Below are positions 44,638-54,215 of a stretch of DNA of 64,000 bases, one piece after another. Numbering within the stretch: the stretch's first letter is position 1; every line of letters begins with the position of its first letter. The notes under the pieces were generated by a model. The model did no database searches, was not told where the DNA came from, and saw only the letters and a program-made list of their open reading frames with translations. A program made the position numbers and the translations under genes. The stretch lies in assembly GCA_002707785.1 (NCBI GenBank), contig PANW01000076.1, positions 62,001-126,000 of the forward strand. The letters are read 5' to 3'. The stretch comes from Cellvibrionaceae bacterium (GTDB lineage Bacteria > Pseudomonadota > Gammaproteobacteria > Pseudomonadales > Cellvibrionaceae).

Positions 44638-45291
44638 CTAAACGATTTCCTCAACATCCAAGACTTTATGCTTAACCGCCAACAGCGTTAGCTCTACATC
44701 GCTGTTGATACTTAGTTTATCGAAAATCCGATAGCGGTAGCTATTTACCGTCTTAGGACTAACGCAAAAGGTATTGGCGATTTCCTGCGCTTTTTTACCA
44801 TTTGCGATCAGCAATGCAGTCTGTAGTTCACGCTCTGAAAGCGCCTCGAACGGTGACTTATCTTTCTTGTTGCCTGAGAAGTTCTTCAAGGCCAACTGCT
44901 GAGCAACACTGTTGCTCATATAAAGATCGCCAGCACACACCGAGCGAATAGCTTTAATCATCTCGTCTAAATCAGCACCCTTGGTCACATACCCCATGGC
45001 GCCAGCCTGCAGCAAGCGAGTGGGAAAGAGATCATCGTCGCAGGCGGTTACCGCGATTATCTTCACGTAGTCATAGACAGCGAGTAGCTTCTTGGTGGCT
45101 TCAATGCCCCCAATACCCGGCATCTTTACATCCATTAGAACAACATCAGGTGACAGCTCTCGTGTCAGCTGTATCGCCTCTTCTCCGCAGCTGGCTTCGC
45201 CAACCACATCGAATTCTTCAACATCGGCCAGCATTCTCACCAGCCCCATACGCACTAGTTCGTGGTCATCGACCACCAGTATTTTAGTCAA
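44638..45291 (-). CDS. gacA: response regulator GacA/UvrY
   Basis: Global response regulator partner of GacS/BarA; in related bacteria it drives Rsm/Csr small RNAs. Receiver domain: D8, D9, phosphoacceptor D54 in VLMDVKMPG and the Lys in YVTKGADL. The C-terminal LuxR-type helix-turn-helix reads [19 protein letters not shown], then [20 protein letters not shown]. The start is TTG at 45291 with TAGGGTGATG before it; as I recall, pseudomonad gacA also uses TTG. Length 217. It lies next to uvrC, the usual place, but is cut off from it by a terminator. Confidence 0.95.
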   Translation of the reverse strand: MTKILVVDDHELVRMGLVRMLADVEEFDVVGEASCGEEAIQLTRELSPDVVLMDVKMPGIGGIEATKKLLAVYDYVKIIAVTACDDDLFPTRLLQAGAMGYVTKGADLDEMIKAIRSVCAGDLYMSNSVAQQLALKNFSGNKKDKSPFEALSERELQTALLIANGKKAQEIANTFCVSPKTVNSYRYRIFDKLSINSDVELTLLAVKHKVLDVEEIV

Positions 45292-45482
45292 AACATCACC
45301 CTAGCCCCGAAGCTTTGCAGGGCATTTTTATCGTTGGTCTTCTTCTTATCCTTGATGTTGCGACTATATCCCTCTGAACATGAAATTTACCATCGGACAC
45401 TCACTAATCCTAGGCCAAAGTGCATAAAAAAAATGCGCTTATAACAAATAGTTACTACCGAAGAAGAGATTGATTACGAAAC

Positions 45483-45515
45483 TGTTGAAATGAGTATAGT
45501 CCGTTCATTTCAACA
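45483..45515. repeat. 11-bp inverted repeat at the 3' end of the AlkB-like gene
   Basis: TGTTGAAATGA and its complement, separated by 11 bases, overlap the stop codon of the AlkB-like gene. It may be a transcript-end hairpin; no T-run follows. Confidence 0.45.
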
Positions 45516-46197
45516 TGATGTGTCTGAAGGTTAAGTTTATTCGCGGTTGAGTGATTTTTTTCGATTTCGGTAGGCAATGCTGCCAAAAGGACTGTATAGC
45601 CCCACTCATGACCAGTAGAGATCCCGCAGGCAACAGCAATTTGAGGGTGTCTTTTGGGTCATCTTGTCGGCGACGCAGATGAAAGTAGCGTTCCTCACCG
45701 AGACTGACCGATGCAATGGTCGGATTTCGACCGAGTTCCGGCTCATCATCACTGTGCCAACCGACGCCGTCCTGACCGTCTCGATAGAGGTTGGCCAGTA
45801 CGGAATTCATAGGCACACCCAACTCTTCTTGCAGCCTGCGACGAATGCCCAGTAGATCCACATGCCAATCGTTAAGCGGTAACCGATATCCAGAATAGGA
45901 ATAATCGCAACCTTGATCGCCGTACCAAGCGTTGAGCCTAGGAATGGCCACGGTTCGGCCATAGACTTGTATTTGAGATTGCTCCCAGCACAGTTCCTGC
46001 GTGAAGGTATCGAACAATTGGTGGGATTGGTCAGGAGTAAGCCAATCATGAATGAGTGTCAGCTCACCATCGTCAATAACAATGGATTCTCGGCGAGGCT
46101 CAGAACGCCCTGATGAGACAGCATCGACCGATGAAGATTCGAGCTCAGGCTCCTCGAACAGCGAAGCTTGTACAGGCAGTCTATCTTGATCACTCAT
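45505..46197 (-). CDS. alkB: AlkB-family 2-oxoglutarate/Fe(II) dioxygenase
   Basis: Oxidative repair of alkylated DNA bases. The 230-residue protein has the double-stranded beta-helix signatures: WHSDDE (H-x-D iron ligands), YRLP/NAWYGD substrate loop, and PRINLTFRHI with the Arg that binds 2-oxoglutarate and the distal Arg. The pattern is that of the ALKBH2/3-like branch and not of E. coli AlkB itself. The ATG at 46197 has an AAAGGAGGGG site; the frame opens 8 codons earlier. No Ada-box or LexA box is visible, so its control is unknown. The gene symbol is used in the family sense. Confidence 0.88.
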   Translation of the reverse strand: MSDQDRLPVQASLFEEPELESSSVDAVSSGRSEPRRESIVIDDGELTLIHDWLTPDQSHQLFDTFTQELCWEQSQIQVYGRTVAIPRLNAWYGDQGCDYSYSGYRLPLNDWHVDLLGIRRRLQEELGVPMNSVLANLYRDGQDGVGWHSDDEPELGRNPTIASVSLGEERYFHLRRRQDDPKDTLKLLLPAGSLLVMSGAIQSFWQHCLPKSKKITQPRINLTFRHIMLK

Positions 46198-46284
46198 ACA
46201 TCCCCTCCTTTCACGACTCAATCAATCTCTAGGCCTCGGCCATTATCAATCGCCCATACGCGCAGGGAAAGCCGCGGCTCCTCG

Positions 46285-47349
46285 CTAGCTTGAATACACT
46301 CGCGGCTCAATCTCTAGCTCGACACCGTAACGCTCTTGTACATCCGACTGTATCTTCTGGGCCAGCGACAGAATTTGCTCACCGCTGCCCTTTCGATTGA
46401 TTAACACCAGTGCCTGTTGATCGTGAACTCCGACTTCGTCCTCGCGGTAGCCTTTCCAGCCCGCCTGATCGATAAGCCAACCCGCGGCAAGCTTGTGGCC
46501 GCCCGCAACCGGATAACTCACCAAGGCATCGCATTGGCGCTTCAATTGTTTATGCTGCTCGTCCGATACCACTGGGTTCTTAAAAAAACTGCCCACATTA
46601 GGGATGTCCGCAGGGTCCGGCAGCTTACTGGCACGAACCTGGCAAACGGCATCGAACACTTGGTGAGGGGTTGGGGAGTCGATACCCAAATCGCGAAAAT
46701 GGCTCTGCAAAGCGGGATAGTCGTAGCACAGCGAAGGCTCTTGGCGAAGCTTGAAAGTCACCGAGGTAATAATGTATTTATCGCGCATCTGCTGCTTAAA
46801 CACGCTGTCTCGATAGCCAAATTTGCAGGCATCACTATCAAAAGTCACCGCCACACCGCTATTGATTTCTACGGCTCGCAGCTCAGCAAAATAGTTACAC
46901 AGCTCGACGCCATAGGCGCCAATATTCTGAATCGGCGCCGCGCCCACCGTACCGGGAATCAAGGCTAAGTTTTCCAAGCCCCAGTAGTGAAACCCCATGC
47001 AGTACTCAACCCATTGGTGCCAGTTTTCGCCAGCCCCCACTTTGACCCAAAGCCAATGATCATCCTCTTCGACAAGATCGCGACCCGTAATGGACACGTG
47101 AATCACCAGTCCTGGAAAGTCTTTCGCCAAAACGATGTTACTGCCGCCACCAAGCGGCATAATCGGCAAATCCATACCCAGTTGCTTTTGCTGTTCTTTC
47201 CACCATTTCAGGACATTGACTAGGCCCTGCTCGGAATCAACCTCGCAGAAGTAAGCGGCGCGAGCGGTAACCGCCAAGGTGTTGTAGGGCGTCAAATCGA
47301 CGTCGGTTTGCATCAGCGGAGTGGCTTCAACTGTCGATGAAAAGTCCAT
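46285..47349 (-). CDS. murB: UDP-N-acetylenolpyruvoylglucosamine reductase MurB
   Basis: FAD enzyme that makes UDP-MurNAc in the cytoplasm. Signatures: PYNTLAV start of the FAD domain, GGGSNIVLA, IPGTVGAAPIQNIGAYG, YRDSVFK, and GSFFKNP with the catalytic Ser. The C-terminal IEPRV(Y) holds the Glu used in catalysis. The ATG at 47349 overlaps the phosphatase stop as ATGA, giving 354 residues; the frame opens 13 codons earlier. It ends the comEC-to-murB gene run, matching the Pseudomonas order. Confidence 0.95.
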   Translation of the reverse strand: MDFSSTVEATPLMQTDVDLTPYNTLAVTARAAYFCEVDSEQGLVNVLKWWKEQQKQLGMDLPIMPLGGGSNIVLAKDFPGLVIHVSITGRDLVEEDDHWLWVKVGAGENWHQWVEYCMGFHYWGLENLALIPGTVGAAPIQNIGAYGVELCNYFAELRAVEINSGVAVTFDSDACKFGYRDSVFKQQMRDKYIITSVTFKLRQEPSLCYDYPALQSHFRDLGIDSPTPHQVFDAVCQVRASKLPDPADIPNVGSFFKNPVVSDEQHKQLKRQCDALVSYPVAGGHKLAAGWLIDQAGWKGYREDEVGVHDQQALVLINRKGSGEQILSLAQKIQSDVQERYGVELEIEPRVYSS

Positions 47350-47822
47350 CAGAGAGTCGCCTTTATGTGCTTCAACAACTGCAGGCAAGCTGCTTCAATA
47401 AGCTCCACGGCCAATACAAATCCCTCTTCGCCGCCATAATAGGGATCAGGTACTTCGCTAACATCTGAGTAGGGATCAAAATTCAACAATAAATCCAGCT
47501 GGCCAGAATAATCAGCTGGTGCAACTGTCTGTAGATCCGATAAATTCTGAGCATCCATCGCCAACACAAAATCAAAAGTCTCAAAATCTTGAACTTGGAT
47601 TTGGCTGGCGCGCAAGACCGACAGATCAAATCCACGCTCAGCGGCCATAGCAACCGATCGCTCATCCGGTGGATTGCCAATATGCCATCCGCTGGTACCG
47701 CAGGAATCGACAAGAATCTGATCGCTGAGCCCAGCATCTTGCACCATTGCCGCAAAGACACCGTGAGCAGTTGGAGATCGGCAAATATTGCCCAGACACA
47801 CAAACATCACTTTTACAGTCAT
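47349..47822 (-). CDS. low-molecular-weight protein tyrosine phosphatase
   Basis: Cytoplasmic phosphatase of 157 residues. The P-loop CLGNICR (C9-x5-R15) and the general-acid motif DPYYG near residue 125 are intact. The frame opens 30 codons earlier; the ATG at 47822 gives MTVKVMFVCLGN, the family start. It lies between kdsB and murB, a conserved position in pseudomonads. It may act on a tyrosine kinase involved in polysaccharide export, but no such gene is in the window, so the substrate is unknown. Confidence 0.93.
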   Translation of the reverse strand: MTVKVMFVCLGNICRSPTAHGVFAAMVQDAGLSDQILVDSCGTSGWHIGNPPDERSVAMAAERGFDLSVLRASQIQVQDFETFDFVLAMDAQNLSDLQTVAPADYSGQLDLLLNFDPYSDVSEVPDPYYGGEEGFVLAVELIEAACLQLLKHIKATL

Positions 47823-47939
47823 AACGGTTTTAGCTAACCCTGACAAAATTTTTACAGTGAGTGAAAACGATTGACAACAAACGCTCCGCAGCTTCAGCTT
47901 GCACCGCCGCAACAGCCTGATCCCAGCGGATAACCAAAG

Positions 47940-48695
47940 TCACGATAGCAACAAGCGCACGCGATCGAGATCCTCTTGGGTGTCCACGCCCCCCGGCACC
48001 GCAAGAACCGATTCGGCGACATGGATACGATGGCCGTTCCAAAGAACCCGCAACTGCTCGAGGCACTCTAAGCCCTCAATAGGGGCGAGATCCCAAGTAA
48101 CAAATTGATTCATCAGGCTAACACGATAGGCATAAATACCAATGTGTCGCTGAAAGTGTTGCCCGTTAGGCAAGACATCAGTTGTTTGTGAAAAATCATC
48201 CCTTGGCCAAGGAATGGACGCTCGACTGAAATACAATGCCAAACCGTTGACGTCCGCAACCACTTTTACGATGTTGGGATTGGCAAAGTCCTGCGCCGAC
48301 TCAATGGGTTCGCTCAAGGTGGCAACACTCGCCTCTTTCGCCTGCGCCAAGTTTTTTGCCACCTGGTTGATAACCTCAGGCGGAATCAAGGGTTCATCCC
48401 CCTGTACATTGACGACGATTTCGTCATCGGCTAGAGCCAGCGTTTGTGCGACTTCTTGCAAGCGATCGGTACCGGATTCGTGCGCATTTGAAGTCATGCA
48501 CACCTCCCCCCCAAATGCCTTAACCACCGACGCAATGCGCTCATCATCGGTTGCAACCACTACGCGAGTCGCCTCACTCAGACACGCCTGCTCATAGACT
48601 CGCTGCACCATCGGCTTGCCTGCAATCTCTTTTAGTGGCTTAGCAGGCAAACGGGTGGACGAGTAACGAGCTGGGATAACGACAGTAAACTTCAT
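47940..48695 (-). CDS. kdsB: CMP-KDO synthetase KdsB
   Basis: 3-deoxy-manno-octulosonate cytidylyltransferase, which activates KDO for lipid A inner core synthesis. It is 251 residues, with [21 protein letters not shown] (nucleotide-binding start), NVQGDEP and the C-terminal [12 protein letters not shown]. The ATG at 48695 gives the family start; the frame opens 9 codons earlier. Unlike the order in Pseudomonas and E. coli, no small Trm112/YcaR-type gene lies between lpxK and kdsB: the 106-base gap is too short for it. Confidence 0.96.
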   Translation of the reverse strand: MKFTVVIPARYSSTRLPAKPLKEIAGKPMVQRVYEQACLSEATRVVVATDDERIASVVKAFGGEVCMTSNAHESGTDRLQEVAQTLALADDEIVVNVQGDEPLIPPEVINQVAKNLAQAKEASVATLSEPIESAQDFANPNIVKVVADVNGLALYFSRASIPWPRDDFSQTTDVLPNGQHFQRHIGIYAYRVSLMNQFVTWDLAPIEGLECLEQLRVLWNGHRIHVAESVLAVPGGVDTQEDLDRVRLLLS

Positions 48696-48801
48696 GTACA
48701 GATTCTCTGTATAAAACCCCACAACGGAACTCGTCGAAAGGCAAAAAAATATTCAGCGCTTTGGTGTACCGCGACGGCACACGGTCATGACCGAGATTCA
48801 A

Positions 48802-49848
48802 CTAGGAGATTAGCGCCTGTTCGCGCAGGAAATCATCCAATTGAGCCCAAAAGGCACTGGGTAAGCTGGCATCTACGGACAGATACCACCAATCCGGTTT
48901 AGCAAAGTCGCGACATTTTACCGCATCCTTGGCCGTCATCAGTAGTGGATTGTTATCCGCGAAACTTAGATCTGACGGTTTGAAGGCATGGTGGTCGGGG
49001 AATGCACGGGTGTGACAGTCAACCCCTAAACTCGTGAGAGTCTTAAAAAATCGATTGGGATTGCCGATTCCAGTCACTGCGTGATTCTCAACTGAATCTG
49101 CGAACCGCCGAGTAAACGATGGGACATCCAGCGACTTACCATCATTCAAACACTGCCAGCTATTGGGGGACAATGTCATGGTATGGGCAGAAGACAAACG
49201 ACTAGCGACCTCTGAATCCGCCGGCGATGTATCAGTCCGTTCGCCGTTGACTATAATCGCATCCACTTCTGCCAAGCGTGCGGTGGACTCCCGCAGCGGT
49301 CCTGCGGGCAAGCACAGTCCATTCCCCCATAAGCGCTCGCCATCCAACAGACACAATTCCCACTGTCTCTGCAAACGATAGTGCTGTAGACCATCGTCGC
49401 TCAACAACAAGTCGCACTGATGCTCTTCGATCAGGGCTTTTGCCGATGCGACTCTGTCAGGACCGACAACGACCGGACAACCCGTTTCCATGGCGATCAA
49501 CAGAGGTTCATCGCCACTCTCTTTGACATCGGTAGCCGCAGTGACCAAATAGGGATACGCGGGAGCAACGCCCCCATAACCTCGGCTAAGTACACCGGGC
49601 TTCAGACCCTTAGTCTGAAGATAGCGAACCATGGCGATGATGGTGGGAGTCTTTCCCGTGCCGCCCAAGGTGATGTTGCCAACGATAATAACGGGTGCGG
49701 CTAGGGTTTCTGCGGTGCGGCTCTGCTGACGTCGACGCATTGCTGCCACACCTCTCAACAAGGCGCTCAACGGCCACAGCAACCACAGCCACCAGCGCCC
49801 TTGATACCAGGCGTTTAGCCAGAAAGTTTCTGCGGAGGAGTTCGACAA
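48802..49848 (-). CDS. lpxK: tetraacyldisaccharide 4'-kinase LpxK
   Basis: Inner-membrane-associated kinase that phosphorylates the lipid A precursor at the 4' position. It is 348 residues, with an N-terminal hydrophobic helix (about 15-36), the P-loop GNITLGGTGKTPT, and the conserved DDGLQHY. The start is TTG at 49848 with GAGGAATAA before it, and it begins 3 bases after the exbD stop. LpxK and KdsB both serve lipopolysaccharide assembly, so the run from exbB to kdsB is functionally coherent. Confidence 0.96.
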   Translation of the reverse strand: MSNSSAETFWLNAWYQGRWWLWLLWPLSALLRGVAAMRRRQQSRTAETLAAPVIIVGNITLGGTGKTPTIIAMVRYLQTKGLKPGVLSRGYGGVAPAYPYLVTAATDVKESGDEPLLIAMETGCPVVVGPDRVASAKALIEEHQCDLLLSDDGLQHYRLQRQWELCLLDGERLWGNGLCLPAGPLRESTARLAEVDAIIVNGERTDTSPADSEVASRLSSAHTMTLSPNSWQCLNDGKSLDVPSFTRRFADSVENHAVTGIGNPNRFFKTLTSLGVDCHTRAFPDHHAFKPSDLSFADNNPLLMTAKDAVKCRDFAKPDWWYLSVDASLPSAFWAQLDDFLREQALIS

Positions 49849-49851
49849 GAA

Positions 49852-50283
49852 TTATTCCTCAGGCGCATCGGTCGATGGCTTGCGAGTGGTTATGCTCAAG
49901 TGAACAAATCCCAACTGCCCTGCCGCATCCATGGCCGTCACCACCGCTTGGTGAGTCGTATTGGCATCGGCGGTGATCGTCATTGGCTGAGTATTGTCAT
50001 CGCCCGCGATTTCTAGGATGGCCGCCTTCAAGGTATCGATCTTTTTATTGATCAGCGCTTGTCCATTGAGCGAATAGCTACCGTCGGCAGCCACCAACAA
50101 GTCTAGAGTTTGAACGTTTTCCGGTGCCGGAGCGCCATCGGCCTCGGGCAAATCAACTGTGAGGTGAGTCTCTTTAGTAAAGGTGGTAGACACCATGAAA
50201 AAGATCAGTAACAGAAACACCACATCGATCAATGGCGTTAGGTTGACAGATTCTTCAGTGGCACTTTGACGTTTAAACTTCAC
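49852..50283 (-). CDS. exbD: ExbD/TolR-family transport energiser
   Basis: A 143-residue protein with a short cytoplasmic N-terminus, one membrane helix (about 16-36) and a periplasmic domain. The helix contains the essential Asp in LTPLIDVVFLLLIFFM. It pairs with the ExbB-like protein encoded 10 bases upstream to use proton motive force. GTG start with GAGGGC before it. No TonB is in the window, so the outer-membrane partner is not identified. The pair stands upstream of lpxK in pseudomonads too. Confidence 0.92.
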   Translation of the reverse strand: MKFKRQSATEESVNLTPLIDVVFLLLIFFMVSTTFTKETHLTVDLPEADGAPAPENVQTLDLLVAADGSYSLNGQALINKKIDTLKAAILEIAGDDNTQPMTITADANTTHQAVVTAMDAAGQLGFVHLSITTRKPSTDAPEE

Positions 50284-50293
50284 GCTACTGCCC

Positions 50294-50920
50294 TCAAGCC
50301 GACTTCACATCGACACGACGTTCACTGTGTAAAGCGTCCACCAGTTTTATCGCTTCTTGCTCCATGGTCACCACGAGGCCATCCACTTTGCGGCTAAAAT
50401 AACGATGCGCAATCATTGCTGGAATAGCAACACACAAGCCCGCCGCCGTGGTGATCAGTGCTTCAGAAATCCCGCCCGCGAGTACACCAGCGTTGCCCGT
50501 GCCTTCCATCATGATCGCGGTGAACACCTTAATCATGCCCAGCACTGTGCCCAACAAACCAATCAGCGGCGCAATGGCGGCAATGGTGCCCATAGCGCCA
50601 AGATAGCGCTCCAGATCGTGCACAACCTTGCTGGCGGCCTCTTCAATGCTGTCTTTCATTACGTCGCGGCCATGACGTGAGTTGCTTAGTCCGGCCGCCA
50701 ATATCTGACCTAACTCAGATGAGCTCTTCAGTTCTTTTAACTTGGCCGCGTCAAGTTGGTTGTTTTTAATCCAATTCCACACCTGCGCCAGCAGTTGCTT
50801 AGGTGCAATTTTTTGCTCATTGAGCGTCCAATACCGCTCAATACTGATGGCAATTACAGCGATTGAACACAAAATAATCGGCAGCATTAGCCAGCCACCT
50901 GCAGACACTATTTCCAGCAC
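50294..50920 (-). CDS. exbB: ExbB/TolQ/MotA-family proton channel protein
   Basis: A 208-residue inner-membrane protein with three helices (about 10-30, 110-135, 150-175). The MotA/TolQ/ExbB domain is seen in LERYLGAMGTIAAIAPLIGLLGTVLGMI and ISEALITTAAGLCVAIPAM. It assembles with the ExbD-like protein to form a proton-driven motor complex. GTG start with GGGGACGAG before it. It follows comEC after 150 bases on the same strand. Confidence 0.93.
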   Translation of the reverse strand: MLEIVSAGGWLMLPIILCSIAVIAISIERYWTLNEQKIAPKQLLAQVWNWIKNNQLDAAKLKELKSSSELGQILAAGLSNSRHGRDVMKDSIEEAASKVVHDLERYLGAMGTIAAIAPLIGLLGTVLGMIKVFTAIMMEGTGNAGVLAGGISEALITTAAGLCVAIPAMIAHRYFSRKVDGLVVTMEQEAIKLVDALHSERRVDVKSA

Positions 50921-51070
50921 GTCTCGTCCCCAAATCCACTCATTTTATTGTCTATTTTCAAGGTGATAGCGAAACACCAGAGCCCCTCAACACCGACAGG
51001 GACTTTACCACAAAGCGAGCCAATGAAAACGCCTGCAACGTCGAATTCTGAGGCATTGACCCAATGAGCA

Positions 51071-53527
51071 CTAACGCCAATAGCGGCGATGAGATTCTCG
51101 ATAACCGCTAATTTTCCACCTCCCCAAGTGGTCTTGAGTGACGTTAATGGCACCGCTTTCGGCAGTAACCCAGGCCTTACTGCCCTGCTGCAGATAGCGC
51201 TGCCACACCTGACGCTGGGGGTGATGGTATCGATTTCTATAGCCCGCACTGAACACTACCCAGCGCGGGGACAATTGAGCCACCCAAGCGGCCGACGACG
51301 ACGTACCGCTGCCGTGATGGGGCGCCAGCAGCAGATCAACCGGTTGCTGCAGACGGGGATGGGCCAACAACTCCAACTCTCGACGACGCTCGATATCTCC
51401 CGGCAACAGCACGCGAAAACCTTGATACTCCAGCAGCAGAACGCAGGAGCGGTTGTTTCGCTTCTTGAACACTGGATCTATGGATGCATCATCTCCAAGC
51501 GAGTGACCGAGCACATACACTTGCCAAGCTCCGAGCTGAAAGGCTTGCTCTCGCAGGCAATCAGCGACTCCTTCTCCCAATACCTTACGTGCGTGAGTCA
51601 CTAGATCGCTCGAAAGCCACTGCTTCACATCAAACTCTCGATCGATCACCAACACACCGCCGGTATGATCATTGTCCCAGTGACTGATCACACCGACTTT
51701 CAATTGCCCCACCCCCATACCCGTCAAGAACGGTTTGACCACCGCTTCGCCAGCACTAAATAACGGCGAGAACCGCGGTCCAGTGTCGTACAACAGCACT
51801 TGATCATCGGAGCTCACAACAATCGCCAGCCCCTGCCCCACATCCAGCACATCTATATTGGGGGCTCGCGCAGCCTGAGTCGGCGACCACCATATGGCAA
51901 CCAAGATCAGCAGCGCTAGCGCCTTGGAAGGATAGGTCCAAGGCAACAAAAGCAGCGCCAGAGCCACGACCACCAACACCATTTCCAGCAATGTGACCTG
52001 TCGCGGCACCGGAAGAAGCGTTTCTACCGCCCTGTGTTCACACTGCTCGAGACACCACCAGAACAACTCAAGGCAGGTATAAGCCCCCTGCCACAACAGC
52101 AATGATCCCTCCCATGAAATGAGAGACATTCCGAGTGCTAGAAGAATCTGCGGCACCACCAACAAAGAGACGAAAGGGATGGCCACCAAATTTGCCAGTG
52201 GCGACAACACACTGACCGAGTCGCCTAAATACCATTGCAAGCAGGTCAAACACAGACACAGCAGACATTGCGTCTTGATGACCAACCACCATCGCCGCCA
52301 GCCGCTAGCCCTCTCCCTGAGCAGCAGCATAAGTACTGCCACCGCCACAAACGAAAACCAAAAACCGGGCTCGAGCACACTCAAAGGCTGGCAAACTAGC
52401 ACCACCAACATGGACCACCACCACGCCAACCAAGGGCTATAGCGCCGATAACAAAGAAACCACGCAGCCGCCACGAGCAACATGATCACCGCTCGCTGAG
52501 TCGCCAATGACAACCCAGCCACCCACGCGTAGCCCAGAGCTACCACGACACCGAACAAAAGCCCCATCCACAGCCCCACATTGGAGAGAGGCCGGAACGC
52601 ACTCACTAGTGCGCCGATACAGCGTCCCATCAGAGCGCCGAACATTGCCGCAAGCCCCACATGTAATCCCGAAATCGCTAATAGATGACTCAATCCCAAA
52701 CGCTGAATGAGCTGTTGAGATTCTTCATTCAAACCCGTGCGCTGACCAAGCGCTAAGGCCACAAGTGTCGCCACGACCTCGGGACGAGAAGAGAAATGTT
52801 GCTGCAATTTTTGCGCGACTCCCGCTCGCCACAACTGAAAGCCATTGTCCAGAAACTCGATTCTATGAGCAGGGTATTGCTCTGCAGTTTTTATGTACCC
52901 ACTGGCACCAATGCCATGGGCAAGCAACCAACGCTCATAATCGAAACTCTGCGCATTGGCAAAACCGTGCGGACGCTTGAGACGCACCCAAAAACTCCAC
53001 CCCTGTCCCGCCATGCCAGGCTCGATATCACTCTTTTCAGCTCCCCAGTCTTGTTGACCTGCGGCGGTTTGCAGATCACCACTCACCTCTGTCCCCCTAA
53101 AAATCGACGCGGAACGAAAGTCCTTTGTGGTTGTGCGACTGACTCGAACACGGGAGGGAAAATCACCTATTGCAGAGCCATCTGCCCTAAAGGCGCGCTC
53201 GACATCGATATCAAAACGCTCTCGACCAAGCATATCTCGCTTAGCAGTAAGGATTGTGCCCTCGACTCTCAGATCAAGTCCTTCAAGCTCAGACGCCAGA
53301 CGCTGCTCCAACTGCAACTTACCCCAGATCACAGCCCAACAGGCAACGACCACTAACAAGCTGAACTTTAAGAGTCGACAACGCGAATCTGCGTCAGCGG
53401 AAAAGCATAGGAGTAAAAAGAAAAGGCCAGCCCCCCAAAGAAAAGAGAACAACTGGGGCCAGTGAGGTAATTGCGGTAAAAAGGCCACCACAACAAAACT
53501 GAGAAACAGCAAGAATCGAAATAACAC
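51071..53527 (-). CDS. comEC: DNA uptake channel ComEC/Rec2
   Basis: A polytopic inner-membrane protein of 818 residues that carries single-stranded DNA into the cytoplasm during transformation. N-terminal helices and a DUF4131 region (about 1-190) precede the Competence domain (about 225-490, with LLAISGLHVGLAA). The metallo-beta-lactamase-like domain (about 555-800) has DVGQGLAIVV, HWDNDHTGG and APHHGSGTSSS. All parts are present, so the gene looks intact. GTG start with AAGGATGAAG before it. No other competence genes are in the window. Confidence 0.95.
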   Translation of the reverse strand: MLFRFLLFLSFVVVAFLPQLPHWPQLFSFLWGAGLFFLLLCFSADADSRCRLLKFSLLVVVACWAVIWGKLQLEQRLASELEGLDLRVEGTILTAKRDMLGRERFDIDVERAFRADGSAIGDFPSRVRVSRTTTKDFRSASIFRGTEVSGDLQTAAGQQDWGAEKSDIEPGMAGQGWSFWVRLKRPHGFANAQSFDYERWLLAHGIGASGYIKTAEQYPAHRIEFLDNGFQLWRAGVAQKLQQHFSSRPEVVATLVALALGQRTGLNEESQQLIQRLGLSHLLAISGLHVGLAAMFGALMGRCIGALVSAFRPLSNVGLWMGLLFGVVVALGYAWVAGLSLATQRAVIMLLVAAAWFLCYRRYSPWLAWWWSMLVVLVCQPLSVLEPGFWFSFVAVAVLMLLLRERASGWRRWWLVIKTQCLLCLCLTCLQWYLGDSVSVLSPLANLVAIPFVSLLVVPQILLALGMSLISWEGSLLLWQGAYTCLELFWWCLEQCEHRAVETLLPVPRQVTLLEMVLVVVALALLLLPWTYPSKALALLILVAIWWSPTQAARAPNIDVLDVGQGLAIVVSSDDQVLLYDTGPRFSPLFSAGEAVVKPFLTGMGVGQLKVGVISHWDNDHTGGVLVIDREFDVKQWLSSDLVTHARKVLGEGVADCLREQAFQLGAWQVYVLGHSLGDDASIDPVFKKRNNRSCVLLLEYQGFRVLLPGDIERRRELELLAHPRLQQPVDLLLAPHHGSGTSSSAAWVAQLSPRWVVFSAGYRNRYHHPQRQVWQRYLQQGSKAWVTAESGAINVTQDHLGRWKISGYRESHRRYWR

Positions 53528-53593
53528 ACTTCATCCTTGAAGGGGTTACTGAGTGGAAATGATCGCAGAAACATGCCTAACCAGCAGTCCGCT

Positions 53594-54052
53594 CTAAAAC
53601 ACCCCCATCGCCAAGCCACAGGCTAGGGTTTGACCAAACTCTCGGGCGGCCGCGAGATGCGCATCCGTTATCTCACCTTTGGCGATCAGTGGATCCATAA
53701 CCTTCTTCATGGGATACCCTTTCAAGATGCGATCACACTCCCTGACCGCGCCAGAGCCATCATTGCCTGCGGAGACAAATATTCCATAAGGTCGATTGAG
53801 TTCGTAGGGTTCTGCTGGATAGTAGGTACGATCAAAAAAATCTTTCAACATACCGCTCATATAGCCGAAATTTTCCGGCGTGCCTAACACTAATCCATCA
53901 CACCACAGCAAGTCGTCTAGATCCGCGTGCGCAGCTTGTTTTAATCTGACAGAAACGCTTTCCGCTTCAAGTTTCGCGCCGCTATTAATGGCTTCAGCAA
54001 GGCGACCGGTATTGCCCGTTTGCGTGTGATACACAATCAGCAGATGTTTCAT
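53594..54052 (-). CDS. flavodoxin-like FMN protein
   Basis: A 152-residue flavodoxin-fold protein. The phosphate loop HTQTGNTGRLAEAI (residues 9-22) binds FMN; TPENFGYMSGMLKDFFDRTYY and SAGNDGSGA contact the isoalloxazine ring. The GMLKDFFDR pattern is typical of NAD(P)H-dependent FMN reductases of the WrbA/flavodoxin type. Its electron partner is unknown. It lies after the MCP-like gene on the same strand but 163 bases away, so it probably has its own promoter. Confidence 0.88.
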   Translation of the reverse strand: MKHLLIVYHTQTGNTGRLAEAINSGAKLEAESVSVRLKQAAHADLDDLLWCDGLVLGTPENFGYMSGMLKDFFDRTYYPAEPYELNRPYGIFVSAGNDGSGAVRECDRILKGYPMKKVMDPLIAKGEITDAHLAAAREFGQTLACGLAMGVF

Positions 54053-54215
54053 GAACCTACTCTCAATAATGACGACTCAGTGTATCTGATACATCGTCAA
54101 GACCAAATAGAGAACTTGCACTGAAGGAAAAAACACCAAAACGACGAATAGAAATTCATAACAAGGGACGAGTCAAGGATCAGCAAACACAAGAATTAGG
54201 CCGCCGCGACACAGA

